A stretch of 64,000 nucleotides of DNA from an uncultured Clostridia bacterium (GCA_947167215.1 CAMVHE010000008.1:1-64000), one strand, 5' to 3'. Positions 32,592-41,664 are shown, counted from the first letter of the stretch. The notes: generated by a model not told the origin, from the sequence alone. Translations and numbers: made by a program.

Positions 32592-33437
32592 TTACCCACA
32601 CGAGGGATAGATGCATTCCAGTGTTTCCCAGAGGTCCGCGCCCCGATCCGTCTCCGAAAGGCGCATCTCCGCTTCCCGGATCAGGTCCCGGGCCCTCGCT
32701 TCCGCGTTCTGCAGGTCATCTCCCGCATAATGCTGAAGCCTTCCGCCGGGTCTGAAAGTCTCCCCCTCCAGCCCCAGGAAGCGCAGGGCAAGAAGGCGGT
32801 CATAAGTGCCAAAGGCAGCCAGAAGCCCGATGCAGTCCGCATAGATTTCATCCCTCAGTGCATCCTTATCCTCCGGCCATTTTCTCTGACACACAAAATG
32901 GCAAAGTTCATGATATTTGCGGATTTCAATGGAACTGGCCTGCCAGGCTTCTGGGGTCATCCCCACATCTTCCGCCGGGATATCGCTGTACGGTCCTCCG
33001 CTCAGCAGGATCAGCGTATCGCAGTAGTTCTCCTTCCGGGATGTGAATCTGCGGAACTCTTCATTCCAGTCAAGGTTTCCTTCCGCCTCATACGCCTGTC
33101 TGTGCGCACGGATTTTTTCCCAGTTAATCAGTCCCCGGATAATCCCTGCCCCTACCGAAGGAAGGATCTCCACCGGTTCACACCGGTAGGCAAGCGCACG
33201 GTAGGCATGTTCAAAGTCCTGGCGGTCCGGCAGAACCACCACTTCCGCCGTTCCGGCCGGGGTCCGGATCTGCTCCAGCAGGACGTCCTCCGGCTTCAGA
33301 AAGCTCAGCTCCCTGCGCGGGGGATTCCCCCGGAGCACTGCATCCTTATATTCCTCTGTTTTGCTTTCGCCTTCTGCAATCGGCATCAGAAGCTGTGCAT
33401 AGCGTCGGGAAAGCATCTCCAGTATTTTCTCGGCCAT
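32592..33437 (-). CDS. Unknown protein with HExxH metallopeptidase-like motif
   Basis: 281 residues, starting at 33437 (MAEKILEMLSRRYAQ) with GGAGGAG upstream. It carries YHELCHFVCQRKW followed by DEIYADCIGLLAAFG, an HExxH motif with a Glu about 20 residues later as in gluzincin-type zinc proteins. No signal peptide or membrane helix, so it would be cytoplasmic. No family recognised. It lies between sigma factor A and PP2C A, about 190 bases after the sigma gene. It might process a regulatory protein, but the motif alone does not prove protease activity. Confidence 0.7.
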   Translation of the reverse strand: MAEKILEMLSRRYAQLLMPIAEGESKTEEYKDAVLRGNPPRRELSFLKPEDVLLEQIRTPAGTAEVVVLPDRQDFEHAYRALAYRCEPVEILPSVGAGIIRGLINWEKIRAHRQAYEAEGNLDWNEEFRRFTSRKENYCDTLILLSGGPYSDIPAEDVGMTPEAWQASSIEIRKYHELCHFVCQRKWPEDKDALRDEIYADCIGLLAAFGTYDRLLALRFLGLEGETFRPGGRLQHYAGDDLQNAEARARDLIREAEMRLSETDRGADLWETLECIYPSCG

Positions 33438-33625
33438 ACGATACTCCTCCATTCTTCCCGGTCCGGATCTTCCCGGAGCAGAAATCATTCCGATCCATGC
33501 TTTATCATAGCAAATCCAGGTTCCATTTACCAGACCGGCGCGCATTTTTTCCCGCCTTCCGGGACATCCTGCATGGCGCTGCCGGCCGGCGGCTGTACGG
33601 ACGGGCACCTTTTCCCTCCGCCGCA

Positions 33626-34186
33626 TCATTCCCCCAGGTCAGAGAGCATCTCTTCCATCCTGTCCAGTGCGCGGGACAGCCTTGTCCTGACTGCACCGGC
33701 CGCAATCCCCATCCGGTCCGCAATTTCCTGCGCAGACAGTCCATGAAACCATTTCATTATCATCATTTCGCGGGTATCTTCGGGAAAACCAAGCAGTGCT
33801 TCCGCTACCCGGCTGCGGATTTCCGTCATACAGGCCGCCTGGTATGCCGGGTCATTTTTCGTTCCGAGAAGGTCTCCCAGGGAATCCAGGTCCACATACT
33901 CCTGCCTGTCCCGCACTGCATTCTTCCACCGGCTGATGGCAATCATGAAAATCCAGGTGGATTCACTGGCCCTTTCCGGATCATAGCGGTCATAATGCTG
34001 CCATGCATACAGAAAGGTCTGGGAAGCAATATCCTCTGCATCGGAAACGCTGCTGCACCTGCTGCTCAGATAATGCAGAACTTTGGAATACCATGCACGG
34101 TAAAAGTCCTCAAAGGGACGTTTTGCTCTGGGAACGGTTGTCTGCTGTCCGGGCGTGCCCGGAAAAGAAAGCACTTTTGTCTTCAT
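33626..34186 (-). CDS. ECF-type RNA polymerase sigma factor A
   Basis: 186 residues. Region 2 (FEDFYRAWYSKVLHYLSSR, DAEDIASQTFLYAWQHYDRY, STWIFMIAISRWKN) and region 4 (FPEDTREMMIMKWFHGLSAQEIADRMGI) are clear. It is paralogous to sigma factor B (22756-23271). First gene of the accessory locus, with a good ribosome binding site (GGAGGTCATACC) and a TATAAT about 175 bases upstream. No anti-sigma gene follows, which suggests control by another route, for example phosphorylation by the locus kinase. Confidence 0.9.
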   Translation of the reverse strand: MKTKVLSFPGTPGQQTTVPRAKRPFEDFYRAWYSKVLHYLSSRCSSVSDAEDIASQTFLYAWQHYDRYDPERASESTWIFMIAISRWKNAVRDRQEYVDLDSLGDLLGTKNDPAYQAACMTEIRSRVAEALLGFPEDTREMMIMKWFHGLSAQEIADRMGIAAGAVRTRLSRALDRMEEMLSDLGE

Positions 34187-34269
34187 GGTATGACCTCCTG
34201 TTCACAGGCGATCGCCATCCGGCTGTTTTCCTTCTGCGTCGCTGCGGAAAAAGGGGCCTCTGCCCTTTC

Positions 34270-34311
34270 TTTCCAGAAACACCCGCTTCCTGTTTCGCCG
34301 GTTTCTGGAAA
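34270..34311 (-). promoter_or_regulatory. Hairpin in the sigma factor A leader
   Basis: TTTCCAGAAAC (34270-34280) and GTTTCTGGAAA (34301-34311) form a perfect 11-base inverted repeat with a 20-base loop in the 5' leader of the sigma gene. No T-run follows. It could be an operator or an RNA element. Confidence 0.5.
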
Positions 34312-34359
34312 TCCGTATGAATTCTTCTGCTTATGCTCAGTTTTTCCATCCTTTTGAGT

Positions 34360-34365
34360 ATTATA
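34360..34365 (-). promoter_or_regulatory. Probable -10 box of sigma factor A
   Basis: TATAAT on the minus strand, about 175 bases upstream of the ATG; the -35 box is poor (AGTCAT at 17-base spacing). Confidence 0.45.
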
Positions 34366-34627
34366 CTACACTTTTGCAGAATATGACTACTATCTTTCCC
34401 GTTTCCTGCTTTTTTTGGGAATGGGACAGAGGCATCCTTTTATTCGGGCGGTTCCTCTACAGGACCGGGAATATGTCCGGCGGAAAGAACTCATATAACG
34501 AGTGAAATTGCGGGCTGAAAGTGTCATTTCCGGGGTTTCCGCCAATATTCCGGTACTCTTTTCCCTTCAGGTGGCCTGCCGCAGGGTAAACCGCAGTAAA
34601 AGAAACCTACCCAAAGCCAAATATATA

Positions 34628-34636
34628 TGCTATAAT
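34628..34636 (+). promoter_or_regulatory. Extended -10 promoter of the WG-repeat gene
   Basis: TGCTATAAT, 67 bases before the ATG at 34703; -35 box weak. Confidence 0.65.
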
Positions 34637-34702
34637 ATTTTCAGTCCTTGATTGGAATCGAAATTATTTATCGGGCTTTACTGCCGAAAGGAGCTATCTG
34701 CT

Positions 34703-36334
34703 ATGAAAAAACGGTCTCTGGTTGCTTTTCTTGCCCTTACCCTTTTTCTGTGCTGTTTCTGCACTTCACTGGCGGAAACCACCCATTTTTCCCTGATTGC
34801 CAGCGACATCGGGTTCTCCAGATTCGCCGATGTTCTCTATTACCGTCCGGCAGATTCGAATTACTATTATCTGATTGATGCAGACGGTCAGCGGATCACC
34901 TCGGAGCCTTATGTCTCCATCAACACTTCTTCTTCCCACCCCTTCTTTGTCGTCAAGGTCGCTTCCGATGACGGCATGCACTGCAGCGGCCTCATTGATA
35001 TCGAGGGCAAGACGCTCATTCCGCCCCAGTATGATGACATTGAAGTCTTTTCCGAGCGCTGGTACGCCGGCATCAACCTGACGCCCTCCACCGCCGATGA
35101 AAAAGACTATACGTTTACCAACTACAGCACCAATGAAAAGACTTTCTGGCGCATTGATACGGTTGACTTCTACTACCGCGGCGCACTGGCCGGCACCCTC
35201 ACCCGCTCCGACTACGGCGATTCGTCCACCGTCGCACACGGTGATTATATCTGCGTGAAAAACCGTGCCAACGAAAACATCTACTACAATAAATACATGC
35301 AGCGGTCCCCCGTTCCTGCCGAATACAGTTCGGAATTCGTCTCTGTAAGATACAACGGCACCTACGCCAACCAGCACCAGGGCTCCGGACAGATGGCCTT
35401 CGTTCCCGGCTGTACGCTGACGGCAGACGAAGTGGATAAAGCTTATAACTATGACCATGGAATCATGTATAACCTGGACGGCTCCATTGCCTTCGCCCCA
35501 AAGCAGAATTATGACAGCATCCGCGATTATCATGGAGACTATGCCATCGTTTCCATGAACAGCAAAAAAGGCCTGATCGACAAGATGGGCAATGAAATCA
35601 TCCCGCTGGAGTACGATGACCTCGGAAATTATGAAGATGAATATCTGAAATACGGCTATATTTCCGCCGTCAAGGACGGCAAATTCGGTTTCGTGGATGC
35701 ATCCGGCAGGCCGACAACTCCTTTCACCTATGCTTCCGATATTGTCAATTCCCGCGGTACCTTCGCAAGCATCAAAAATCTGGACGGCAAGTACATTGTC
35801 ATTTCTGCCGCCGTCGGAGAATTCCCCGAGCACTATGCTGAAGTCTCCTTTGGCAGTTCCTATGGCTCCCTCGCCTTTGTCGCCCAGAACGACTACAAGC
35901 AGTACAGCCTCATTGACCTTTACGGCAATACCATCATTCCGTTCGGCGATGAGTATCGCTACATTTACGTGAACGCCGGCCATGTGGCATATGCCAGCAA
36001 GGGAAACCGTCAGTACGAAGTATTCCACCTGGATGTTGCACCGGCCAGCTCCAGCGCTGCTCCGGCTGCTCCGATGGTCAACAGTGTGAACCCTGCTGAC
36101 TTCCAGGCTGCGGCTGCCAATTCCAGCGCTGCTTCTCCCGCTGCTTCCTCTGCAGGAGATGGCACCTGGACCTGTGCAAGCGGTCATGCCGGAAATACCG
36201 GAAAATTCTGCACCGAATGCGGTGCTCCCAAGCCCGAAGCTCCCAAGGCTTCCTTCTGCACCAACTGCGGACATAAATTTGAAGGCGAAGTGCCCAAGTT
36301 CTGCCCGGACTGCGGTGCCAAGCAGCATGACTGA
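34703..36334 (+). CDS. Secreted WG-repeat protein with C-terminal zinc ribbons
   Basis: 543 residues from the ATG at 34703 (AAGGAG upstream). Signal peptide (MKKRSLVAFLALTLFLCCFC) and then WG/KWG-type beta repeats, e.g. GLIDIEGKTLIPPQYDDIEV, GLIDKMGNEIIPLEYDDLGN and FGFVDASGRPTTPFTYASD. After an Ala/Ser/Pro linker come two zinc-ribbon motifs (CASG...CTECG and CTNCG...CPDCG). Zinc ribbons are usually cytoplasmic, so their place on an exported protein is odd. WG repeats mediate protein binding. Single gene with own promoter and terminator, divergent from sigma factor A. Function unknown. Confidence 0.82.
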   Translation: MKKRSLVAFLALTLFLCCFCTSLAETTHFSLIASDIGFSRFADVLYYRPADSNYYYLIDADGQRITSEPYVSINTSSSHPFFVVKVASDDGMHCSGLIDIEGKTLIPPQYDDIEVFSERWYAGINLTPSTADEKDYTFTNYSTNEKTFWRIDTVDFYYRGALAGTLTRSDYGDSSTVAHGDYICVKNRANENIYYNKYMQRSPVPAEYSSEFVSVRYNGTYANQHQGSGQMAFVPGCTLTADEVDKAYNYDHGIMYNLDGSIAFAPKQNYDSIRDYHGDYAIVSMNSKKGLIDKMGNEIIPLEYDDLGNYEDEYLKYGYISAVKDGKFGFVDASGRPTTPFTYASDIVNSRGTFASIKNLDGKYIVISAAVGEFPEHYAEVSFGSSYGSLAFVAQNDYKQYSLIDLYGNTIIPFGDEYRYIYVNAGHVAYASKGNRQYEVFHLDVAPASSSAAPAAPMVNSVNPADFQAAAANSSAASPAASSAGDGTWTCASGHAGNTGKFCTECGAPKPEAPKASFCTNCGHKFEGEVPKFCPDCGAKQHD

Positions 36335-36370
36335 TTTCCCGTCAGGCCAACCCATCCAAATCATCCCTAT

Positions 36371-36415
36371 TAAAAAATGCGGTCCGCCAGATCAATTCTG
36401 GCGGCCCGTATTTTA
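36371..36415. terminator. Bidirectional terminator
   Basis: CCGCCAGA, 5-base loop, TCTGGCGG, flanked by AAAAAA on the left and TATTTTATT on the right. Serves the convergent WG-repeat (+) and GH127-like (-) genes. Confidence 0.85.
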
Positions 36416-38329
36416 TTCCCCTGATTCATACAGGAAGACCCGCATTTCTCCCTTTCCCCGGTTTGCCCACAGGCAGTAGGGGATAAAGCGGATCACCGCT
36501 GCCTTCCGGCGGACGGAATGCTCCGTGCTGTAAAGCCGGTCATCTGCAGCCTCGAGGCGCCAGCCCGGAGCTTCCAGCAATGAAAACCCGTTCAGCTTCT
36601 CCGGAATCACCCGCAGGGGAACCTTTTCCGGCAGGCGGAGCAGATGGAGGCTGTCCCCGTTATCCGCCTCCTCCGCACAGTAAACCACCGGTCCCATGCG
36701 CACGGCAGCCTGCATCGCGCAGTCCCTTACCCGGGCATTGGCATAGACCCTTTCCGGAGTCAGCTCCAGTTCCATCTGAAGGCAGTCCTCTGAAAAGGGA
36801 CCGGACAGATACAGATATCCGTCTTTTTCCCGGTATTCCGCAGGCTTTCCGTTTTTCTTCAGCGTATAGCGGTGCACCCATTCCGGCAGATGCAGTGCCA
36901 GGTCGGCCTCTCCGGACACGGTGATGGCGATTTCCCCGCTCCGGGGATAATCGGTATCTATCCGCAGGGAAACAGGCCTTTCCCCTGCCCGGATGCGGTA
37001 TGTGCCGCTGACGTAAAGGTGCACTGCGGCGAGATTCTCCGATACGGAGACGGCATACCGGGGAAGGCTGCTGAGCAGGCGGCCCAGGTTCGGCGGACAG
37101 CAGGCGCAGGCCAGCCATGGCTTCCGCTCCGGTGCCACATGCTGCTTTCCCGGGTCCTTCTCATCTGCTTCCGGAAACACCGTCAGGGGATTCACATAAA
37201 AGTAGCGCTTCATGTCCATGCTCATGCCTGCCAGGCAGGTATTATAGAGCGCGGCTTCCATCGCATCCGCGTATTTCCCCCGAAGGTCTCCCTGCAGCAT
37301 GCGGGCGGCAAAAAAGACAAGGGCCACGCTGGCACAGGTTTCCGCATACGCCCTGTCTCCCGGCAGGTCATAATCGAAGGTAAATGCCTCCCCGATATAC
37401 GTGGAGCCTACCCCGCCGGTCAGATACATGCGCTGTCTTGTCACATTGTCAAAAAGCGTTTTGCATGCCCTGAAAAGCGCTTCATCCTCCGTACGCAGGG
37501 CAACATCCGCCATTCCGCTGGCCAGATACAGGGCTCGGACCGCATGCCCTTCCATTTTCGTCTGCCTGCGCACCGGCAGGTGGCTCTGAAAATACTTGAG
37601 GCCATAGGCGCCGTTGGCAAAGAACTCCCGGGAAAGCTTCCGCTGCTCTTCCTCGTAGTAGGAAGGCTGCTTTCCCCGTTCGTCAATAAAATACTTCGCC
37701 AGACGCAGGTATTTTTCCTCCCGTGTCAGATCATACAGCCTGCAGAGGGCCAGTTCAATCTCGGGGTGACCCGGGTAGCCGTGGCACTGCCCTTCCCCCG
37801 GCCCGAAGAAATCCGCAATATAATCGATGTACCTGCGCAGGACCTCCAGCACCCGGGATTTTCCGGTAGCCTCATAATAGGCAACCGCTCCCTCCAGCAG
37901 GTGCCCCGCACAGTACAGTTCGTGGCAGTCCCGGAGATTCGTAAAGCGCTTCGTGAGGTCCGTGCAGGTAAAATAGGTATTCAGGTATCCATCCGGCTGT
38001 TGGGCGGCTGCCAGGAGTTCCACCGCTGCATCTGCTTCTGCCTCCAGTTCCGGGTCCGGATGGGCCATCAGGCAGTATGCCGCTGCCTCCAGCCACTTTC
38101 CCAGATCACTGTCCTGAAAGACATAGCCGTAGAATTCTCCCTGGGAGATCCCTGCCGCAATCCGGAAGTTCTCAATGCAGTGGGACTTTTCGATGCCCGG
38201 AATCTCATCATTCAGGACCTTCCACTGATACGGAAGCATGGTTTTCCGGATTCCCTCCAGGATCGGGCCGAAAACGCCGCCCTGTATCCTGGCAGACGCG
38301 GGGGATATCATTTCTGCTGGTCTGTTCAT
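36413..38329 (-). CDS. GH127-like glycoside hydrolase (beta-L-arabinofuranosidase family)
   Basis: 638 residues from the ATG at 38329 (MNRPAEMISPA), preceded by AGGAGGAGC; a 54-codon upstream extension is rejected. The C-rich ACACCPPNLGRLLSSL segment and DRAYAETCASVAL provide the Cys/Glu set that binds Zn and acts as nucleophile in GH127 enzymes. An alpha/alpha-barrel with a C-terminal beta part is expected. No signal peptide, so it acts on imported oligosaccharides. It is followed by the bidirectional terminator. No sugar transporter lies next to it, so the true substrate is open. Confidence 0.85.
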   Translation of the reverse strand: MNRPAEMISPASARIQGGVFGPILEGIRKTMLPYQWKVLNDEIPGIEKSHCIENFRIAAGISQGEFYGYVFQDSDLGKWLEAAAYCLMAHPDPELEAEADAAVELLAAAQQPDGYLNTYFTCTDLTKRFTNLRDCHELYCAGHLLEGAVAYYEATGKSRVLEVLRRYIDYIADFFGPGEGQCHGYPGHPEIELALCRLYDLTREEKYLRLAKYFIDERGKQPSYYEEEQRKLSREFFANGAYGLKYFQSHLPVRRQTKMEGHAVRALYLASGMADVALRTEDEALFRACKTLFDNVTRQRMYLTGGVGSTYIGEAFTFDYDLPGDRAYAETCASVALVFFAARMLQGDLRGKYADAMEAALYNTCLAGMSMDMKRYFYVNPLTVFPEADEKDPGKQHVAPERKPWLACACCPPNLGRLLSSLPRYAVSVSENLAAVHLYVSGTYRIRAGERPVSLRIDTDYPRSGEIAITVSGEADLALHLPEWVHRYTLKKNGKPAEYREKDGYLYLSGPFSEDCLQMELELTPERVYANARVRDCAMQAAVRMGPVVYCAEEADNGDSLHLLRLPEKVPLRVIPEKLNGFSLLEAPGWRLEAADDRLYSTEHSVRRKAAVIRFIPYCLWANRGKGEMRVFLYESGE

Positions 38330-38400
38330 GCGCTCCTCCTGTTGTCCGCAGGCCGCGGAACACCTTCCCTTTCCCGAAAGGGTACTGCCTGCGGAAGGTA

Positions 38401-38432
38401 AAGAAATGCCAGAAACAGCTAGGTTTCTGGCT
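38401..38432 (-). terminator. Terminator of the dap operon
   Basis: Perfect 9-base stem GCCAGAAAC / GTTTCTGGC with a 6-base loop and ATTTCTTT on the minus strand, 7 bases after dapH. Confidence 0.88.
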
Positions 38433-38438
38433 TTCTGT

Positions 38439-39131
38439 TTACAGTTCGCGAAGGGCATCCACCAGTGCGGTCTTGCTCTCCGTCTTTTCATCCTTCATCT
38501 TGATGATCCTTGCAGGAACACCTGCCACCACTGCGTTTTCCGGAACGTCCTGCGTGACCACCGCGCCGGCAGCCACTACAGCACCATTGCCGATGGAAAC
38601 GCCTTCCAGGACCACCGCATTGGCCCCGATCATGACATGGTCTCCGACCATGACCGGCTTTGCGCTGGCAGGCTCAACAACGCCGGCAAGAACCGTGCCG
38701 GCACCCACGTGGCTGTACGCGCCGACGATGGCCCGTCCGCCCAGGACAGCGCCCATGTCAATCATCGTGCCTTCCCCGACGACGGCCCCGATGTTGATTA
38801 CGGCTCCCATCATAATCACTGCCCCGTCATGGATCTCCACCTTTTCCCGGATGATGGCACCCGGCTCAATGCGGGCATTGATGTTCTTCATATCCAGCAG
38901 CGGAATCGCCGAGTTGCGGCATTCATTTTCAATGACCATGTCGTCAATATCTGCTGCATGCGCCTTGAGCACCGGCTCAATATCCGCCCATTCCCCCATG
39001 ACCACCTGGTCCCCGACGCCAAAGACATGGCATCCAGGGAACGGGATCCCGGCACTGGCTTTCAGGTATACCTTTACCGGCGTCTTCTTCTTGGAGGAGC
39101 GGATGGTTTCAATGATTTCATAAGCGTCCAT
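38439..39131 (-). CDS. dapH: Tetrahydrodipicolinate N-acetyltransferase
   Basis: 230 residues. The N-terminal DapH domain ([20 protein letters not shown]) and a left-handed beta-helix of hexapeptide repeats ([40 protein letters not shown]) match the acetyl-type enzyme that feeds lysine and cell-wall diaminopimelate synthesis through N-acetylated intermediates. It lies 1 base after dapB in the operon. The succinylase form (DapD) is longer and different at the N-terminus. Confidence 0.93.
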   Translation of the reverse strand: MDAYEIIETIRSSKKKTPVKVYLKASAGIPFPGCHVFGVGDQVVMGEWADIEPVLKAHAADIDDMVIENECRNSAIPLLDMKNINARIEPGAIIREKVEIHDGAVIMMGAVINIGAVVGEGTMIDMGAVLGGRAIVGAYSHVGAGTVLAGVVEPASAKPVMVGDHVMIGANAVVLEGVSIGNGAVVAAGAVVTQDVPENAVVAGVPARIIKMKDEKTESKTALVDALREL

Positions 39132-39132
39132 A

Positions 39133-39849
39133 TCATTTTTCTCCGAATAATACGTCTTCCATCGTATAGCGTCCGGGAGCTGCCGTCATGGCAAACTGTG
39201 CTGCCCTGAGTGCTCCCCGGGCAAAAATCTCCCGGCTGTCTGCCCGGTGGCGCAGCTCAATTTCTTCCAGCGGCCCGTAGAAGAGCACCCGGTGCTCCCC
39301 TGCCACGGTCCCGCCGCGCAGCGCATGGATGCCGATCTCGTTCTGCCGTTTCATGCGGCCGGAACGACCGTACACCTGGGGCGTATTGCCGGAGATATCC
39401 GCTTTTTCCGCCAGCAGCAGTGCCGTACCGCTGGGGGCGTCTTCTTTCATCCGGTGGTGCGTCTCCACGATTTCGATATCAAAGTCCTCTCCCAGCGCCT
39501 CTGCCGCCATCCGGGTCAGACGGGCCAGAACGGTGACACCCGTGGAGAAGTTATTGGTCCAGACCACCGGCAGAGTGTCCGCTGCCGAAAGAATGGCCTG
39601 CTGCTCTTCTTCGGAATAGCCGGTCGTACCGATAACAACCGGAAGCTGCTTTCTCGCAGCTGTTTCGAGGATCATGGGAAGATTGCCCGGATAGGAAAAA
39701 TCCATGATGAGCTCCGCATCCGGAATCTCCTCCAGGGAGGCAGAATGGTCCGGACCCACGAAGCCCGCAATCTCCACGTCCGGCATGGAGGCCGCAATGC
39801 TGGCAATCATCCTGCCCATACGGCCGTCGCCCACAATGGCAATCTTCAT
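39133..39849 (-). CDS. dapB: 4-hydroxy-tetrahydrodipicolinate reductase
   Basis: 238 residues. N-terminal Rossmann motif [12 protein letters not shown] (GxGxMG), [13 protein letters not shown], and the substrate/catalytic [19 protein letters not shown] with the two His and the Lys of DapB. Reduces dihydrodipicolinate with NAD(P)H in lysine/DAP synthesis. It overlaps dapA by ATGA. The length is slightly below the E. coli enzyme but normal for Clostridia. Confidence 0.95.
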   Translation of the reverse strand: MKIAIVGDGRMGRMIASIAASMPDVEIAGFVGPDHSASLEEIPDAELIMDFSYPGNLPMILETAARKQLPVVIGTTGYSEEEQQAILSAADTLPVVWTNNFSTGVTVLARLTRMAAEALGEDFDIEIVETHHRMKEDAPSGTALLLAEKADISGNTPQVYGRSGRMKRQNEIGIHALRGGTVAGEHRVLFYGPLEEIELRHRADSREIFARGALRAAQFAMTAAPGRYTMEDVLFGEK

Positions 39850-40721
39850 GCCTTCACCCCCGCCAGCGCCCGGCGCACCTGTTCCCTGCCTGCAGCGGAG
39901 ATCTCATAGAGCGGCAGGCGGTATCCGCCCACGTCCATTCCCAGCTGGTTCATGGCCTCTTTCACCGGAATCGGGTTCACTTCGCAGAAGAGGGCATCGA
40001 TCAGCTCCAGATAGCGCAGCTGCAGGAGCCGTGCCTGTTCCACATCCCCGCGGAGGTAGGATGCAACCATCTCATGCGTCTCCCTGGGGCAGATATTTGC
40101 CAGCACGGAGATCACGCCGCTGCCGCCCAGGCTCAGAATAGGCACAATCATGTCGTCGTTTCCGGAAAACATGACAAAGTCATCGCTTACCAGTCTCGCG
40201 ATTTTGGCCGCATAGGAGATGTTTCCGCTTGCTTCCTTGATTCCTGCAATATTCGGGTGTTTTGCCAGCCGGGCACAGCAGGCGGGAGAAATGGAGCAGC
40301 CGGTTCTTCCGGGAACGTTATAGAGGATGACCGGCTTATCAATGGCATCCGCCACATCCGCAAAATGATGGTACATGCCTTCATCATTTGCCTTCACATA
40401 ATAGGGGGTAATGAGAAGGACCGCATCCGCACCCATGCGTGCATACTTGATGCTCTTCTCCATCTGGGTCTGCGTGCTGTTGGAACCTGCGCCCACAATC
40501 ACCGGAATACGGCCGTTTACCGTTTCCAGAATGCATTCTGCCACCTGGTCATCTTCCTCATGACTCATGGTACTGGATTCCCCCGTCGTACCCAGAGCCA
40601 CCAGACCGTCCGTACCATTTTCAATCTGCCAGTTGACCAGTTCCTTCAGTTTTTCAAAGTTGACGCTTCCATCCTTCTGAAAAGGCGTCACCAGTGCCGT
40701 GTAACTTCCCTGAAATTTCAA
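39846..40721 (-). CDS. dapA: 4-hydroxy-tetrahydrodipicolinate synthase
   Basis: 291 residues from a TTG start at 40721 (reads MKFQGSYTALVTPFQKDGSV), with AAGGAGG nine bases upstream; a longer frame into the GNAT gene is rejected. TIM barrel with GTTGESST, YNVPGRTG (catalytic Tyr) and GIKEASGN (Schiff-base Lys). It condenses pyruvate and aspartate semialdehyde, the first step of the DAP branch. Third-base overlap with dapB and 20 bases after the GNAT gene. Confidence 0.95.
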   Translation of the reverse strand: MKFQGSYTALVTPFQKDGSVNFEKLKELVNWQIENGTDGLVALGTTGESSTMSHEEDDQVAECILETVNGRIPVIVGAGSNSTQTQMEKSIKYARMGADAVLLITPYYVKANDEGMYHHFADVADAIDKPVILYNVPGRTGCSISPACCARLAKHPNIAGIKEASGNISYAAKIARLVSDDFVMFSGNDDMIVPILSLGGSGVISVLANICPRETHEMVASYLRGDVEQARLLQLRYLELIDALFCEVNPIPVKEAMNQLGMDVGGYRLPLYEISAAGREQVRRALAGVKA

Positions 40722-40741
40722 TGGCTGGTACCTCCTTGTGC

Positions 40742-41554
40742 TCAATAATTCTTGCCCAGCAGGAGTTCTTCCGTCTGGATCCATTCGAATCCGCACCGCT
40801 TCATAAGCCGTATTGCGCTGGTATTGCGCCGCACCACCCTGGACACCAGGAAGGGTACCTGCTGCCTTGTCAGCTGCATTGCCGCTTCCTCAATCATTGC
40901 CGTCGCCACGCCTTTGCCGCGCCATTTGGGTTCCACGCCCACCATCTGCATCATGGCTTCCTTCTGGTTGCCCGTGATCAGCAGGCTTCCCACATAATCG
41001 CTGCCTGCATAGACCGATTTGGCGATAAAAACGTTTTCCTGCATCCGCGCATTCAGCCATTCCGCGGCATGCTCCACGTCTCCGAAGTCCTTCAGACGCA
41101 GAAGGAATTCCTCCCGTCGCGGACGGGTGGAAAGGTCCGTATCAATCACCTGTGTGCCCATCGGGCTGTAGTTCCGGCGTCTTCCCTCCGTGGCAGGGAC
41201 CTTAAGGACAAAGAGTTCCAGTCCGTCGAAATCATCGAAACCGAGATTCACGAAATAGTCGTGCTTTTCCTGATCATCCAGCGCACAGCGGGTATACAGT
41301 CTGGCGGCCACCTCTCCTTTTTCTGCCTTGATGCGCTCTGCCCTCGCAGACAATGCACCATAGAGCGTATCCCTTGCCATGGGATGCGCATTCAGAATCA
41401 TCTCAACATCCAGCGGGCGGTCCGGATACATTTTTTTTACCAGGCGGTAGATCACGGCGCCTCTGCCGATCTCTATGCCTGCGTCATCGATCACGATGAA
41501 GCTGTCTTCCCGCGGTGCGGGGCCCACGCCCGTTGCCGGCTGATATATCCTCAT
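40742..41554 (-). CDS. GNAT-family N-acetyltransferase (two-part)
   Basis: 270 residues. The C-terminal half has the acetyl-CoA motif VGVEPKWRGKGVATAMIEEA and NTSAIRLMKRCGFEW. The N-terminal half (RDTLYGALSAR, CALDDQEKHDYFVNLGFDDF) resembles a degenerate second GNAT unit. First gene of the operon with dapA-dapB-dapH and has its own promoter. Substrate unknown; its position may be chance or point to an amino-acid-related role. Confidence 0.8.
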   Translation of the reverse strand: MRIYQPATGVGPAPREDSFIVIDDAGIEIGRGAVIYRLVKKMYPDRPLDVEMILNAHPMARDTLYGALSARAERIKAEKGEVAARLYTRCALDDQEKHDYFVNLGFDDFDGLELFVLKVPATEGRRRNYSPMGTQVIDTDLSTRPRREEFLLRLKDFGDVEHAAEWLNARMQENVFIAKSVYAGSDYVGSLLITGNQKEAMMQMVGVEPKWRGKGVATAMIEEAAMQLTRQQVPFLVSRVVRRNTSAIRLMKRCGFEWIQTEELLLGKNY

Positions 41555-41615
41555 GTTTGCTCCTACTATCCATGGTTCCTTAAAACGGGAAAGCCTTCCC
41601 CTTTAAGTTGTGCGT

Positions 41616-41645
41616 ATTATAGCATACGGTTTTTCGTCTTCGCAA
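41616..41645 (-). promoter_or_regulatory. Promoter of the GNAT-dap operon
   Basis: TTGCGA, 18-base spacer, TATAAT on the minus strand, with TGC before the -10; about 60 bases before the GNAT start. Confidence 0.75.
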
Positions 41646-41664
41646 GTTTTCCGGATTCCCGGGC

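Larger units (their letters stand above)
34187..34702. other. Divergent regulatory region
   Basis: 516 bases between the divergent sigma factor A and WG-repeat genes. It holds a minus-strand -10 (34360-34365), a leader hairpin (34270-34311) and a plus-strand extended -10 (34628-34636). No gene is seen. Confidence 0.6.

Noticed and set aside
6298-34186. Mobile element or integrative island carrying the RiPP locus
   Set aside because: No integrase, transposase, flanking repeats or tRNA end was seen; composition looks like the neighbouring genes.
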